A DNA stretch of 64,000 nucleotides from Streptomyces coryli (GTDB lineage Bacteria > Actinomycetota > Actinomycetes > Streptomycetales > Streptomycetaceae): NCBI RefSeq assembly GCF_011044975.1, contig NZ_JAAKZV010000003.1, positions 1 through 64,000 on the forward strand. The letters run 5' to 3'. Position numbers and translations under genes: made by a program. Each line of letters opens with the position of its first letter. Within the stretch, counting starts at the first letter, position 1. The notes beneath the pieces are model-generated. The model saw only the letters and a program-made list of their open reading frames with translations. It searched no databases and was not told the DNA's origin. Below are positions 33,662 to 43,530 of this stretch, piece after piece.

Positions 33662-35199
33662 CGGCGGCCCCGCCCGTCCTGCGCGCCGCGGACGTCACCA
33701 AGGTGTACGGCGGCACGCACGCGCTCAGGGGCGTCTCGCTCGACATCGCGGCCGGCCGCACCACCGCGGTCTTCGGCGAGAACGGCGCCGGCAAGTCGAC
33801 CCTGATGAAGATCCTCAGCGGGGTCGAGCCGCCCAGTACCGGACACATCGAACTCGACGGCCGCACCGTGGCGTTCGGCGCCGCCCGGCAGGCCGCCGAC
33901 CACGGCATCTCGATCATCCACCAGGAGCTCAGCCTCTGCCCCAACCTGAGCATCCAGGACAATCTCTTCCTCGGCCGCGAGCACACCCGCGGCGGCGGCG
34001 CCCTCCTGGACCGCGCCGGCCAGAAGGATCTCGCGCGCCGGGCCCTGGACCGGCTCGACGGCACCATCGACCCCGAAGTCCCGGTGGGCGACCTCCGCCT
34101 GGGGCAGCAGCAGCTGGTCGAGATCGCCCGCGCGCTGCTGCAGGACGCCCGCGTGCTGATCATGGACGAGCCGACTTCCGCGCTCAGCGCACCCGAGGTG
34201 GAGGTCCTCTTCCGGGTCATCCGCGAACTCAAGGCCACCGGCGTCGCCATCGTCTACATCTCGCACCACCTGGAGGAGGCCCTGGCGATCGCCGACGACG
34301 TGGCCGTGCTGCGCGACGGCAGCATGGTCGCCGCCGCCCGCGCCGCCGACGTCGACCTGGCCTGGATCGTCCGTACCATGGTCGGCCGCGATCAGGACGA
34401 CCTCTTCCCGGACCGCGCGCCCACCCTCGGCGAGCCCGCGCTGGAGATCGAAGGGCTGTCCGTCGCCGACCCAGCCACCCCCGGCCGGCTCGCCGTCCAC
34501 GACATCTCGACGACCGTACGGGCCGGCGAAACCGTCGGCATCTACGGCCTGATGGGCAGCGGCCGCACCGAACTGCTCGAGTGCCTGGCCGGCCGGCTGC
34601 CCGCCGCCTCGGGCACGGTCCGGCTGCACGGCGAGCCGCTCACCGGCGACGTCCGGCGGCGCATCCGCACCGGCGTGGTGCTCGTCCCCGAGGACCGGCA
34701 GCGCGATGGCCTCGTTCAGTCCATGACGGTGGGCCAGAACCTGTCGCTGGCCTCGGTCCCCCGGTTCGTACGCCGGCTGCTGGTGCACCGCGGGACGGAG
34801 CGCGACGCCGTGGACGCCATGATCACCGACGTCACGGTCAAGACCCCCGGCGCCGACGCGCCCATCGGCTCGCTCAGCGGCGGCAATCAGCAGAAGGTCG
34901 TCATCGGCAAGGCGCTGCTGACCGGCCCCCGCGTGCTGTTGCTGGACGAGCCGTCGCGCGGCGTGGACGTCGGCGCCAAGGCCGATGTCTTCGCGCTCAT
35001 GGCCCAGCAGGCGGAGCGCGGCCTGGCCGTGCTGTTCACCACCTCCGAGCCGGAGGAAGCCCTGCACATCCCCGACCGGCTGCTGATCGTCGCCCGCGGG
35101 CGGCTGATCGCCGACCTGCGCCCCGGCGAGCTCACCCGCGACCGCCTGATGAGCCTGGCCGACGGAGCCGCACCGAGTGAAGAGGCACCACATGACTGA
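33658..35199 (+). CDS. Sugar ABC transporter ATPase, RbsA type (double cassette)
   Basis: A 513-residue ATPase with two nucleotide-binding domains. Cassette one has Walker A GENGAGKSTLMK, the Q-loop IHQELSLC, signature LRLGQQQLVEIARAL and Walker B LIMDEPTS. Cassette two has the degenerate P-loop GLMGSGRTELLE, signature LSGGNQQKVVIGKAL and Walker B LLLDEPSRG. This degenerate second P-loop is normal for RbsA/XylG/MglA proteins. It powers the permease that follows (8-base overlap) with binding protein 36373-37350. Confidence 0.93.
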   Translation: MTAAPPVLRAADVTKVYGGTHALRGVSLDIAAGRTTAVFGENGAGKSTLMKILSGVEPPSTGHIELDGRTVAFGAARQAADHGISIIHQELSLCPNLSIQDNLFLGREHTRGGGALLDRAGQKDLARRALDRLDGTIDPEVPVGDLRLGQQQLVEIARALLQDARVLIMDEPTSALSAPEVEVLFRVIRELKATGVAIVYISHHLEEALAIADDVAVLRDGSMVAAARAADVDLAWIVRTMVGRDQDDLFPDRAPTLGEPALEIEGLSVADPATPGRLAVHDISTTVRAGETVGIYGLMGSGRTELLECLAGRLPAASGTVRLHGEPLTGDVRRRIRTGVVLVPEDRQRDGLVQSMTVGQNLSLASVPRFVRRLLVHRGTERDAVDAMITDVTVKTPGADAPIGSLSGGNQQKVVIGKALLTGPRVLLLDEPSRGVDVGAKADVFALMAQQAERGLAVLFTTSEPEEALHIPDRLLIVARGRLIADLRPGELTRDRLMSLADGAAPSEEAPHD

Positions 35200-36328
35200 C
35201 ACCCTGGCCAAGGACCACGAGGTCGTACTCCAGCAGCGCCGGGACGCGGCCACCCAGGCCCGGCGGCTGAAGACCCTCGAATCGCTCTTCGAGCTGCGCG
35301 CCTTCATCGCGCTCGGCGTGCTCATCGTCGTCTTCAGCCTGCTGTCCGACTCGTTCCTTACGGTCGACAACGTCATCACCATGACCAAGCACGTCGCCAT
35401 CAACGCGGTGCTCGCCCTGGGCATGCTGCTGGTCATCCTGAAAGGCGGCATCGACCTCTCGGTCGGCTCCACCGTCGGCCTCTCCGGAGTCATCGCCGGC
35501 GAGCTGCTGCAGGGCCTGCACATCGGCTTCCTCGACGCCGTCGCGTATCCGCAGGTCTGGGCCGTGATCGTGCTGTGCATCGCGGTGGGCGCGGTGGTCG
35601 GCGCGGTCAACGGCCTGCTCATCACCCGCCTCAACGTGGCCCCGTTCATCGCCACCCTCGGCATGCTCTACATGGCCCGCGCCGCCGCCATGCTGATCTC
35701 CGGCGGCACCACCTACCCCGACCTGGCGGGCGACCCGGCCACCAACAACACCGGCTTCGGCTGGCTCGGCGAGGGCCGGCCGCTCGGCCTCCCCGTCGCT
35801 GTCTGGATCATGATCGTGCTGGCCGGACTCGTCACGCTGCTGCTGCGCTCGACGCCCTTCGGCCGCTGGCTCTACGCGACCGGCGGTAACGAGCGCGCCA
35901 CTCAGCTCAGCGGTGTCCCGGTCAAGCGGGTCAAGGTGACCGTGTACGTGATCTCGGGCGCCTGCGCGGCGATGTCCGGGCTCATCATCGCCTCCGAGCT
36001 GACCTCGGCCGCGCCGCAGGCCGGCGAGACCTTCGAGCTGAACGCCATCGCGGCCGTCGTCATCGGCGGCGCCGCGCTCTCCGGCGGCCGCGGCAATGTG
36101 CGCGGCACGCTGGTCGGCGCCTTCGTCATCGGCTTTCTCGCGGACGGCCTGGTCATTCTCGGCGTCTCGACCTTCTGGCAGATGCTCATCAAGGGCGCCG
36201 TGATCGTCCTCGCCGTCGTGCTCGACCAGAGCCAGCAGCGCTTCCAGCGGAACCGGGCCGCCGCGTCCGCCATCGCCGCCGAGCACGAGGACTCGGAGGC
36301 TCCGCCGACTGCGCCGGCGAAAGCCTGA
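35192..36328 (+). CDS. Sugar ABC transporter permease, RbsC type
   Basis: A 378-residue membrane permease with about ten spans. Family markers are GGIDLSVGSTVGLSGVIAG, NGLLITRLNVAPFIATLGM, YATGGNERATQLSGV and GGAALSGGRGNVRGTLVGA. ATG 35192 is chosen for AGAGG six bases upstream; a GTG at 35177 is the alternative. The extended acidic/alanine C-terminus is unusual but harmless-looking. It works with the double-cassette ATPase and the following lipoprotein. Confidence 0.93.
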   Translation: MTDTLAKDHEVVLQQRRDAATQARRLKTLESLFELRAFIALGVLIVVFSLLSDSFLTVDNVITMTKHVAINAVLALGMLLVILKGGIDLSVGSTVGLSGVIAGELLQGLHIGFLDAVAYPQVWAVIVLCIAVGAVVGAVNGLLITRLNVAPFIATLGMLYMARAAAMLISGGTTYPDLAGDPATNNTGFGWLGEGRPLGLPVAVWIMIVLAGLVTLLLRSTPFGRWLYATGGNERATQLSGVPVKRVKVTVYVISGACAAMSGLIIASELTSAAPQAGETFELNAIAAVVIGGAALSGGRGNVRGTLVGAFVIGFLADGLVILGVSTFWQMLIKGAVIVLAVVLDQSQQRFQRNRAAASAIAAEHEDSEAPPTAPAKA

Positions 36329-36363
36329 AGTCCCGAGTCCCCACCATCCGACCCGCAACCTAG

Positions 36364-37350
<987 letters not shown>

Positions 37351-37361
37351 CGCCGAATCCG

Positions 37362-37386
37362 CTGCCGGTAGTGTGCAGCCCGGCAG
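37362..37386 (+). terminator. Weak hairpin between the binding protein and regulator genes
   Basis: CTGCCGG (37362-37368), an 11-base loop and CCGGCAG (37380-37386), 11 bases after the lipoprotein stop. No U-run follows. It may attenuate read-through into the regulator; the loop also contains TAGTGT, which could be a -10 element for it. Confidence 0.4.
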
Positions 37387-37410
37387 GGACCCGTAACGCC
37401 GGAATCGACA

Positions 37411-38394
37411 ATGGATGGAGGTACGGTGGCGGCTTCGTCGTCCACTCCGAGCCCTGATCACATGCGGCTCCTGGTCAAGGTGGCCCGCATGTACCACGAG
37501 CGTGGGGTGCGGCAGCCGGAGATCGCGGCGCATCTCCACATGTCCCAGCCGCGGGTGTCGCGTCTGCTGAAGGAGGCGGTCGACCGCGGCGTCGTCCGCA
37601 CCGTGGTCGTCTCCCCCGAGGGCGTGCACGCCGAGCTCGAGGACGCCCTCATCGAGCGCTACGGGCTGCGCGACGTGCTGGTGGTCGAGGTGGAGAGCGC
37701 GGTGTCAGACGTCATCCCCGCGCTCGCCGCCGCCACCGCCACCTATCTGGACGCCACCCTCGCCACCGGCGACGTCATCGGCGTCTCCTCCTGGAGCGCG
37801 ACCCTCCTGGAATCGGTCAACGTCATGCGCGCCAGGACGTCGACCACGGCCCAGGAGGTGGTCCAGGTCATCGGCGGCGCCGGCAGCCCCGAGGTCCAGC
37901 TGCACGCCACCCGGCTCACCAGCCGCCTCGCCGAACTCACCGGCGCCCAGCCGGTGTTCGCCCCGTCCGCCGCCCTGGTCGGCAGCCGCGAACTGCGCGA
38001 CCTGCTCTGGCGCGAGCCGGCCATGGCCGAAGCCATGCGCGCCTGGTCCCGCATCACTGTGGCCCTCCTCGGCATCGGCACCCTCGCCCCGTCCCCGCTG
38101 CTCCGCCGCTCGGGCAACGCCATCACAGCCGCCGACCAGACCCAGCTCACCAAGCTCGGCGCCGTCGGCGATGTCTGCGCCCGCTACTTCGACGCCACCG
38201 GCAACCTCGTCGACGCCCCCTTCAACGACCGCATCATCGGCATCGACCCGGACCACCTCCGCGCAGTCGACCGCCGCATCGGCGTCGCCGGCGGCCCGGA
38301 CAAAGTGGCAGCAATCCGCGGCGCGGTCGCAGGCGGCTGGATCAACACCCTCATCACCGACGCGGAGGTGGCCCGCCAACTGCTGCGCGACTGA
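37411..38394 (+). CDS. SorC/DeoR-type sugar-binding transcriptional regulator
   Basis: A 327-residue regulator. The N-terminal helix-turn-helix reads VARMYHERGVRQPEIAAHL with recognition helix SQPRVSRLLKEAV. The rest is the SorC-type sugar-phosphate-binding domain (GDVIGVSSWSATLLESV, VQVIGGAGSPEVQ, GIGTLAPSPLLR, RVIGIDPDHLRAVDRRIGVAGG-like). Such proteins sense phosphorylated sugars and control adjacent catabolic operons. A GTG at 37426 preceded by GGAGG is an alternative start. Candidate sites are the GAAATGC repeats at 28490-28514. Confidence 0.88.
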   Translation: MDGGTVAASSSTPSPDHMRLLVKVARMYHERGVRQPEIAAHLHMSQPRVSRLLKEAVDRGVVRTVVVSPEGVHAELEDALIERYGLRDVLVVEVESAVSDVIPALAAATATYLDATLATGDVIGVSSWSATLLESVNVMRARTSTTAQEVVQVIGGAGSPEVQLHATRLTSRLAELTGAQPVFAPSAALVGSRELRDLLWREPAMAEAMRAWSRITVALLGIGTLAPSPLLRRSGNAITAADQTQLTKLGAVGDVCARYFDATGNLVDAPFNDRIIGIDPDHLRAVDRRIGVAGGPDKVAAIRGAVAGGWINTLITDAEVARQLLRD

Positions 38395-38406
38395 GGTGCG
38401 CGGTGG

Positions 38407-38892
38407 TCACGGCCGCGGCTTGAGGATCACGACCGGGATTTCCCGCTCGGTCCAGGCCTGGTAGTTGTCGAAGTCGGCGTACGCCGCCGTGGCCAGGGAC
38501 CAGAGACGGGGGCGGTCCTCCGGCTCGGCGACCTCCGCGCGTACCGGCCTGCGGTTCGCCTTGATCTGGAGGTGCGTGTCCGGGGCGGCGCGCAGGTTGT
38601 GGAACCACTGCGGGTGTCGCGGCCGGCCGCCCTGTGAGGCGATGACGATGATGTTGTCGCCGTCGGTGACGTAGAGCAGCGGGGTCGTGAAGACCTTGCC
38701 GGTCTTACGGCCCCGGTGCTCCAGCAGCAGCACCGGCACGGGCTTGCGGAAGCCGGCGCCGACCCGCCACTTCCCGCCCAGCCTGCCGCGCGTTCGCCGG
38801 TAGAACCACACCTGGGTCCGCGACATGTACTTCATGATCTTCGGGAGAAGTGCGGAGTCGAGCTGGGCCGGGCGGGGACGGGACGCGGGCAT
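38407..38892 (-). CDS. Deazaflavin (F420)-dependent nitroreductase-family protein, Ddn-like
   Basis: A 161-residue single-domain split-barrel protein of the Ddn/DUF385 family. Diagnostic segments are VPVLLLEHRGRKTGKVFTTPL and VIASQGGRPRHPQWFHNLRA, the F420-binding stretch, then ANRRPVRAEVAEPEDRPRLW. These enzymes use reduced F420 to reduce quinones or unsaturated lactones and nitro compounds. ATG 38892 (MPASRPRPAQ) has GGAG seven bases upstream; an earlier in-frame start exists. Single gene, convergent with the SorC regulator. Confidence 0.88.
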   Translation of the reverse strand: MPASRPRPAQLDSALLPKIMKYMSRTQVWFYRRTRGRLGGKWRVGAGFRKPVPVLLLEHRGRKTGKVFTTPLLYVTDGDNIIVIASQGGRPRHPQWFHNLRAAPDTHLQIKANRRPVRAEVAEPEDRPRLWSLATAAYADFDNYQAWTEREIPVVILKPRP

Positions 38893-38978
38893 GGAGAGGC
38901 TCCGATCATCGCGTTTGCGGAGCATCTTGGCCGCAGGCCCTGTCGATCACAAGGGACAGGTGCCCTCTTGACCCGACT

Positions 38979-39000
38979 GTTTGACTCTGTACCGTCAAAC
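38979..39000. promoter_or_regulatory. Inverted repeat in a divergent promoter region
   Basis: GTTTGAC (38979-38985) and its exact inverse GTCAAAC (38994-39000) are separated by eight bases, in the 147-base gap between the Ddn-like gene and the TAT-signal gene. A TTGACC stands at 38968-38973. A regulator-binding site or promoter overlap is possible. Confidence 0.35.
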
Positions 39001-39039
39001 GCTGAACGGCATCGCCCCACCGTTGCCCAGGAGGATGAC

Positions 39040-39282
39040 GTGTCCGCTCGTCCCAGCAGACGGGGCTTTCTCGGCGCCGCCGCCGCTCTCGGCACCGCCG
39101 CCGCCCTGCCCGTCATATGTTCCGGACCCTCGTACGCCGCGGGAGCCGAACTCCCCGTCGTCACCAACCGCCGCCATCCCGCGGCCCACTTCGCTCCCGG
39201 CACCGAATCAGAGCCCGGCGCCGAGCCGCTGAACGCCTCCGTGGCCTGCGGGCTGCACGGCCGCCGGGAGGGGATCGGCTGA
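39040..39282 (+). CDS. Short TAT-signal-bearing protein upstream of the amidase
   Basis: An 80-residue product. It begins with a strong twin-arginine signal (SRRGFLGAAAALGTAAALPV, then an AYA-type cleavage region SYAAG) followed by about 45 residues with no domain I recognise. GTG 39040 has AGGAGG at 39029-39034. Its TGA overlaps the amidase ATG (TGATG) in a different frame. Either a small exported peptide translated together with the amidase, or the detached signal region of a formerly single secreted amidase separated by a frameshift near 39280. Confidence 0.6.
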   Translation: MSARPSRRGFLGAAAALGTAAALPVICSGPSYAAGAELPVVTNRRHPAAHFAPGTESEPGAEPLNASVACGLHGRREGIG

Positions 39283-39800
39283 TGGCCACCTTCGTCACCC
39301 GCGCCGAATGGGGCGCCCGCCCGCCGACGAACATCAACAACAACATCACGCCGGAGAACGGCGGCGTGACCATCCACCACTACAGCGGCACCAAGTGGGC
39401 GGCCGCGGACCACGCCGAGTGCGCGGGCCAGGTCCGCGCCGTGCAGAACGACCACATGGACAGCAACGGCTGGGCCGACATCGCCTACAGCCATCTCACC
39501 TGCGTCCACGGCTACGTCTTCGAGGGCCGCGGCGAAGGCCGCCGCACCGCCGCCAACGGCACCGACCCCGGCAACCAGAACTGGTACGCGGTCTGCGGCC
39601 TCGTCGGCGGCACCACGCAGGACTACGACACCATCACCGCGGAACTCGTCGACGGCTTCCACCACGCCATCGGCCGCCTGCGCGAGCAGGGCGGCGCGGC
39701 GACCGGCCTCAACGGCCACCGCGACCACCTGGCCACCGAATGCCCCGGCGAGAAGCTCTACGCCATGGTCCAGGACGGCAGCCTCGAGCCGCCGGCCTGA
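39282..39800 (+). CDS. Peptidoglycan-recognition-type N-acetylmuramoyl-L-alanine amidase
   Basis: A 172-residue amidase-2/PGRP domain protein that cleaves the muramoyl-alanine bond of peptidoglycan. The fold opens FVTRAEWGARPPT; zinc ligands are the histidine in VTIHHYSGT, the histidine in LNGHRDHL and the cysteine in ATECPGEKLY. It has no signal peptide of its own, whereas the overlapping upstream frame is a TAT signal. If both are one mutated gene the product here would stay in the cytosol. Phage-endolysin-like amidases of the same length also lack signals. Confidence 0.85.
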   Translation: MATFVTRAEWGARPPTNINNNITPENGGVTIHHYSGTKWAAADHAECAGQVRAVQNDHMDSNGWADIAYSHLTCVHGYVFEGRGEGRRTAANGTDPGNQNWYAVCGLVGGTTQDYDTITAELVDGFHHAIGRLREQGGAATGLNGHRDHLATECPGEKLYAMVQDGSLEPPA

Positions 39801-39881
39801 GCGCTGCCCGGCGCCTTACGCGACGCGGCGTTCTCTGCCAGAGTCCCTTCCGTTGCTGTGCGTTGACGTGAGGGGGACGCC

Positions 39882-41267
39882 ATGCCAGGCGGTTTCGACA
39901 TCAGCACCAAGGCCCTGCGGGATGAGCTCGACGGCCCGCTGCTGCTGCCCGGGGACGACGGATACGACGAGGCGCGGGCGGTCTGGAACGCCATGGTCGA
40001 CCGCCGGCCGCGCCTCGTCGCGCGCTGCGCGAACACCGCCGACGTCGCGGCGGCGATCCGCTTCGGCAGGACGCACGACCTCGAGATCGGCGTGCGCTGC
40101 GGCGGGCACGGCATTCTGGGGGCGGCCGTCCCCGAGGACGGTCTGATGATCGACCTCACGCCGATGGGCGCGGTCCGGGTCGATCCGCGAGCCCGCCGGG
40201 CGCGGGTGCAGGGCGGTGCCCTGCTGGGCGCGCTCGACGTGGCCTCGCAGGCGCACGGCCTGGCCACCACCGCAGGGAACGTCTCGCACACCGGCGTCGG
40301 CGGTCTCACCCTCGGCGGCGGGATGGGCTGGCTGGCGAGACAGCACGGCCTCTCCTGCGACAACGTCGTCTCCTTCGAGGTCGTGACGGCGGAGGGCCGC
40401 AGAGTCCAGGCCAACGCCGAGGACAACCCCGAGCTGTACTGGGGGCTGCGCGGCGGCGGCGGGAACTTCGGGGTCGTCACCGACTTCGAGTTCGCGCTGC
40501 ACCCCGAAGCGGGCCGCACCCTGCTCGCGGACTTCTTCTTCGAACTCGACGACGCCCCGGCCGCCTTCCGCGGCTGGCGCGACCTCAACGCCACCGCGCC
40601 TCGCCAGGCCACCTTCACCGCATGGGTCGGCGACAAGGACGGCCGCCCGCAGGCCAGTGTCGGCCTGGTCTGGGTGGGCGACCCGGACGAGGGGCGCAAG
40701 CTGCTGCCCGCGCTACGGGCGCTGGGCCGCCCGGCCGCGGAGAGCGTCAGGGAGCTGACGTATCTCGAACTGCAGACGATGGACGACAGCGTCGAGGGCC
40801 ACACCTTCCGCCGGTACTGGAAGGGCCAGTACTTCAGCGAGCTGTCCGACGCCGCGATCGAGGCGTTCCTGCTGCGCGGCACGCCCGACGGCCGCGGCGA
40901 GGGGTTGCCGGCCGCGAGCCTGCAGGCCTACGGCGGCGCCATCGCGGCCGTACCGGTCGCGGACACCGCGTTCAGCCAGCGCGACGCGCTCTTCGAGTTC
41001 GTCGCCGCCGCCCGCTGGGACGACCCGGCCGAGGACGAGGCCCGGATGGCCGCGGCCCGCCGCTACGGCCGCGCGCTGAGCCCCTTCGCCAGCGGCGCGT
41101 ACGTCAACGTGCTCGCCGACGAGGGCAGCGCCGGCGTCCGGAGCGCGTACCGCACGGAACAACTCGCGCGGCTCACCGCCCTGAAGGACGCCTGGGACCC
41201 GGACAACGTCTTCCACCTCAACCACAACATCCGGCCTTCCAGGGCAACACCCGGCGGCCCCGCTTAG
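39882..41267 (+). CDS. FAD-linked oxidase, berberine-bridge type with single covalent FAD link
   Basis: A 461-residue FAD-dependent oxidase of the VAO/BBE class. FAD-binding PCMH domain: the covalent-link histidine H76 in RCGGHGILG. The position that supplies the second (cysteinyl) link in bicovalent members is Val134 in AGNVSHTGVGG, so only one covalent bond is expected. The C-terminal BBE segment DPDNVFHLNHNIRP is complete. No signal peptide. It probably oxidises an alcohol or a natural-product intermediate. Followed after ten bases by a gamma-carbonic-anhydrase-like gene. Confidence 0.88.
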   Translation: MPGGFDISTKALRDELDGPLLLPGDDGYDEARAVWNAMVDRRPRLVARCANTADVAAAIRFGRTHDLEIGVRCGGHGILGAAVPEDGLMIDLTPMGAVRVDPRARRARVQGGALLGALDVASQAHGLATTAGNVSHTGVGGLTLGGGMGWLARQHGLSCDNVVSFEVVTAEGRRVQANAEDNPELYWGLRGGGGNFGVVTDFEFALHPEAGRTLLADFFFELDDAPAAFRGWRDLNATAPRQATFTAWVGDKDGRPQASVGLVWVGDPDEGRKLLPALRALGRPAAESVRELTYLELQTMDDSVEGHTFRRYWKGQYFSELSDAAIEAFLLRGTPDGRGEGLPAASLQAYGGAIAAVPVADTAFSQRDALFEFVAAARWDDPAEDEARMAAARRYGRALSPFASGAYVNVLADEGSAGVRSAYRTEQLARLTALKDAWDPDNVFHLNHNIRPSRATPGGPA

Positions 41268-41277
41268 GCTCGGCGGC

Positions 41278-41886
41278 ATGTTGATCGAACACCGCGGCAA
41301 GCAGCCCGTAGTCCCCGAATCCGCCTATGTCGCCCCCTCCGCGGTCCTCTGCGGCGAGGTCGTGCTGGGCGAACGCGCCCGCATCCTGCACGGCGCGGTG
41401 CTGACCGCGGAGGACGGCGCCGTACGCACCGGGGCGGACGTGGTCGTCATGGAGAACGCCCTGATCCGGGGCCGCGCCGACCACCCGGCGACGCTGGGCG
41501 ACGCGGTTCTCGTCGGCCCGCACGCGCACGTCAACGGCGCCACCGTCGAGGACGAGGTCTTCATCGCCACCGGCGTGTCGGTCTTCCCCGGCGCGGTGGC
41601 CGGGACGGGCTCGGAACTGCGTATCAACAGCATCCTGCACGTCAACTCCCGGCTGCTCCCGGACACCGTCCTCCCGATCGGCTGGATCGCCGCCGGGGAC
41701 CCGGCCGAGCTGTTCTCCCCCGACCGGCACCCCGAACTCTGGGAGAAGCAACGCCCCCTGGACTTCCCCGGCACCGTCTACGGCGTCCCCCGCGACACCC
41801 CGATGCGCACGATCATGGCCCGCCAGACCGACTTCTACGCCGCCCACCGGGACGACCGCCCCGTCGACGGTCCGCCCCGGCCTTGA
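41278..41886 (+). CDS. Gamma carbonic anhydrase-like left-handed beta-helix protein
   Basis: A 202-residue hexapeptide-repeat protein. Repeats of the type V-x-x-x-A run from about 18 to 135 (APSAVLCGEVVLGERARILHG in short). A metal-site histidine pair is seen in LVGPHAHVNGA. The C-terminal helix region includes RQTDFYAAHRDD. Members of this family include gamma carbonic anhydrases and acyltransferases; without partner proteins the activity is uncertain. Ten bases after the FAD oxidase gene, so possibly co-transcribed. Confidence 0.8.
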   Translation: MLIEHRGKQPVVPESAYVAPSAVLCGEVVLGERARILHGAVLTAEDGAVRTGADVVVMENALIRGRADHPATLGDAVLVGPHAHVNGATVEDEVFIATGVSVFPGAVAGTGSELRINSILHVNSRLLPDTVLPIGWIAAGDPAELFSPDRHPELWEKQRPLDFPGTVYGVPRDTPMRTIMARQTDFYAAHRDDRPVDGPPRP

Positions 41887-41916
41887 GGAGCAGCCCCCCA
41901 CATAGAGGAGATGTCT

Positions 41917-43518
41917 GTGACACCGTTCGACTACGTCATCGTCGGCGCGGGCCCGGCCGGGTGTGTGCTCGCCAACCGGCTCTCCGCGGATCCCGGGATC
42001 AGCGTGCTGCTGATAGAGGCCGGCGGCCCGGATACGAACCCGCTCATCTCGGTACCCCAGGGATACGCCCAGTTGCTGGGTGATCCGGACACCGCCTGGC
42101 ACTATCCCACCCGCCCCTTCGGACCGGCGAAGCAGACCGACGTCTGGGTGCGCGGCAAGACGCTGGGCGGGTCGAGCGCGGTCAACGGCATGATCTACAA
42201 CCGCGGCAACCGCGCGGACTACGACGAGTGGGAGCGCCTCGGCAACCCCGGGTGGGGCTGGGACGACGTGCTCCCGGTCTTCCGGACGATCGAGGACCAC
42301 TCGCTCGGTGCCTCCGCCCTGCGCGGCGCGGACGGCCCGCTGCAGGTGTCGACCGGCGACGGTGGCGACGCCTTGCTCGAGGACGTACTCACCGCCGGCG
42401 GCCAACTCGGCTGGCGGCGGATGCGGGATCTGAACGAGACCGACGAGGAACGCCTCGGCTACGCGACCGCGACCATCCGCGACGGCCGGCGCGTCACCGC
42501 GGCCACCGCGTTCCTCCACCCGGTCACGGACCGTCCCAACCTGAGCGTCTGGCCCGAGACGGTCGTCGACCGCGTGCTGATCGAGGGCGGACGCGCGGTC
42601 GGAGTCCGGGGCCGCCAACGCGGGCAGGACGTCGAGGCCCGCGCCGGCCGCGAGGTGATCCTGGCCGCCGGCGCCATCGCCACGCCCAAGATCCTCCAGC
42701 TCTCCGGCGTCGGCCCCGCGGTCGCGCTGCGGGCCGCCGGCGTCGACGTGGTGGTGGACAGCCCGAACGTGGGAGCGCGGATGCGCGAACACCGCGTTTT
42801 CCTGCTGCAGTTCCGGCTCGCCGAGGACCTCGGCTACAACAAGATGCTCGGCACGGAGGAAGGCCTCCGGGACGTCACCGCGCAGTACCAGGCGAACGCT
42901 GACGGACCGCTGGCGGCGCCGTCGTTCGAGATCGCCGGTTTCTTCAAGACCCATCCGGAACTCGATCGCCCCGACGCCCAGTTCCAGATCGCTCCGGTGT
43001 CGTTCAGGCCGCCCGCACCCGGTGAAGCCGTCCAGGTGGAGCGCGAGCCGGGCATGTGCTGCGTGGCCTATCTCCTCCGCCCCGACAGCGAAGGCAGCAT
43101 CCGCATCACGGCCGCGGGCCCCGACGCTCCGCTGGACATCGACCCCAACTTCTTCGCCACCGAGCACGACCGCACCACAGCCGTCGGCGTCCTGCGCGGC
43201 ATCCGCCGCCTGTTCGCCGCCGAGCCGCTGGCCCAGCGGATCGCGCACGAGACGATGCCCGGGCCCGGCGTACGCACGGACCAGGAGATCATCGACGCCG
43301 CGCTCACCATGGGCAGTACCGGCTTCCACGCCATCGGAACCTGCGCCATGGGCCCGGACGACACCGACGTCCTCGACCCCCGACTGCGCGTACGCGGCGT
43401 GCCCCAACTCCGCGTCGTGGACGCCTCGGCGTTCCCCACCATGATCTCCGGCAATCTCAACGGCCCGGTCTCGGCCCTGGCGTGGCATGCCGCCGACCTC
43501 ATCCTCCAGGACGCCTGA
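41917..43518 (+). CDS. GMC family oxidoreductase (choline dehydrogenase/alcohol oxidase type)
   Basis: A 533-residue FAD-dependent alcohol dehydrogenase/oxidase. The N-terminal ADP-binding motif VIVGAGPAGCVLANRL, the GMC signature GKTLGGSSAVNGMIYNRG, and the active-site histidine in STGFHAIGTCAMG (about residue 471) are all present. The second catalytic position is asparagine in GNLNGPVSAL. GTG 41917 is chosen because AGAGGAG ends six bases before it; ATG 41911 abuts the ribosome site. Substrate unknown. Confidence 0.9.
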   Translation: MTPFDYVIVGAGPAGCVLANRLSADPGISVLLIEAGGPDTNPLISVPQGYAQLLGDPDTAWHYPTRPFGPAKQTDVWVRGKTLGGSSAVNGMIYNRGNRADYDEWERLGNPGWGWDDVLPVFRTIEDHSLGASALRGADGPLQVSTGDGGDALLEDVLTAGGQLGWRRMRDLNETDEERLGYATATIRDGRRVTAATAFLHPVTDRPNLSVWPETVVDRVLIEGGRAVGVRGRQRGQDVEARAGREVILAAGAIATPKILQLSGVGPAVALRAAGVDVVVDSPNVGARMREHRVFLLQFRLAEDLGYNKMLGTEEGLRDVTAQYQANADGPLAAPSFEIAGFFKTHPELDRPDAQFQIAPVSFRPPAPGEAVQVEREPGMCCVAYLLRPDSEGSIRITAAGPDAPLDIDPNFFATEHDRTTAVGVLRGIRRLFAAEPLAQRIAHETMPGPGVRTDQEIIDAALTMGSTGFHAIGTCAMGPDDTDVLDPRLRVRGVPQLRVVDASAFPTMISGNLNGPVSALAWHAADLILQDA

Positions 43519-43530
43519 TAGGAAGCCTGC

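Noticed and set aside
39282-39800. Prophage lysis module
   Set aside because: Only a PGRP amidase is present; no holin, tail or integrase genes around it.
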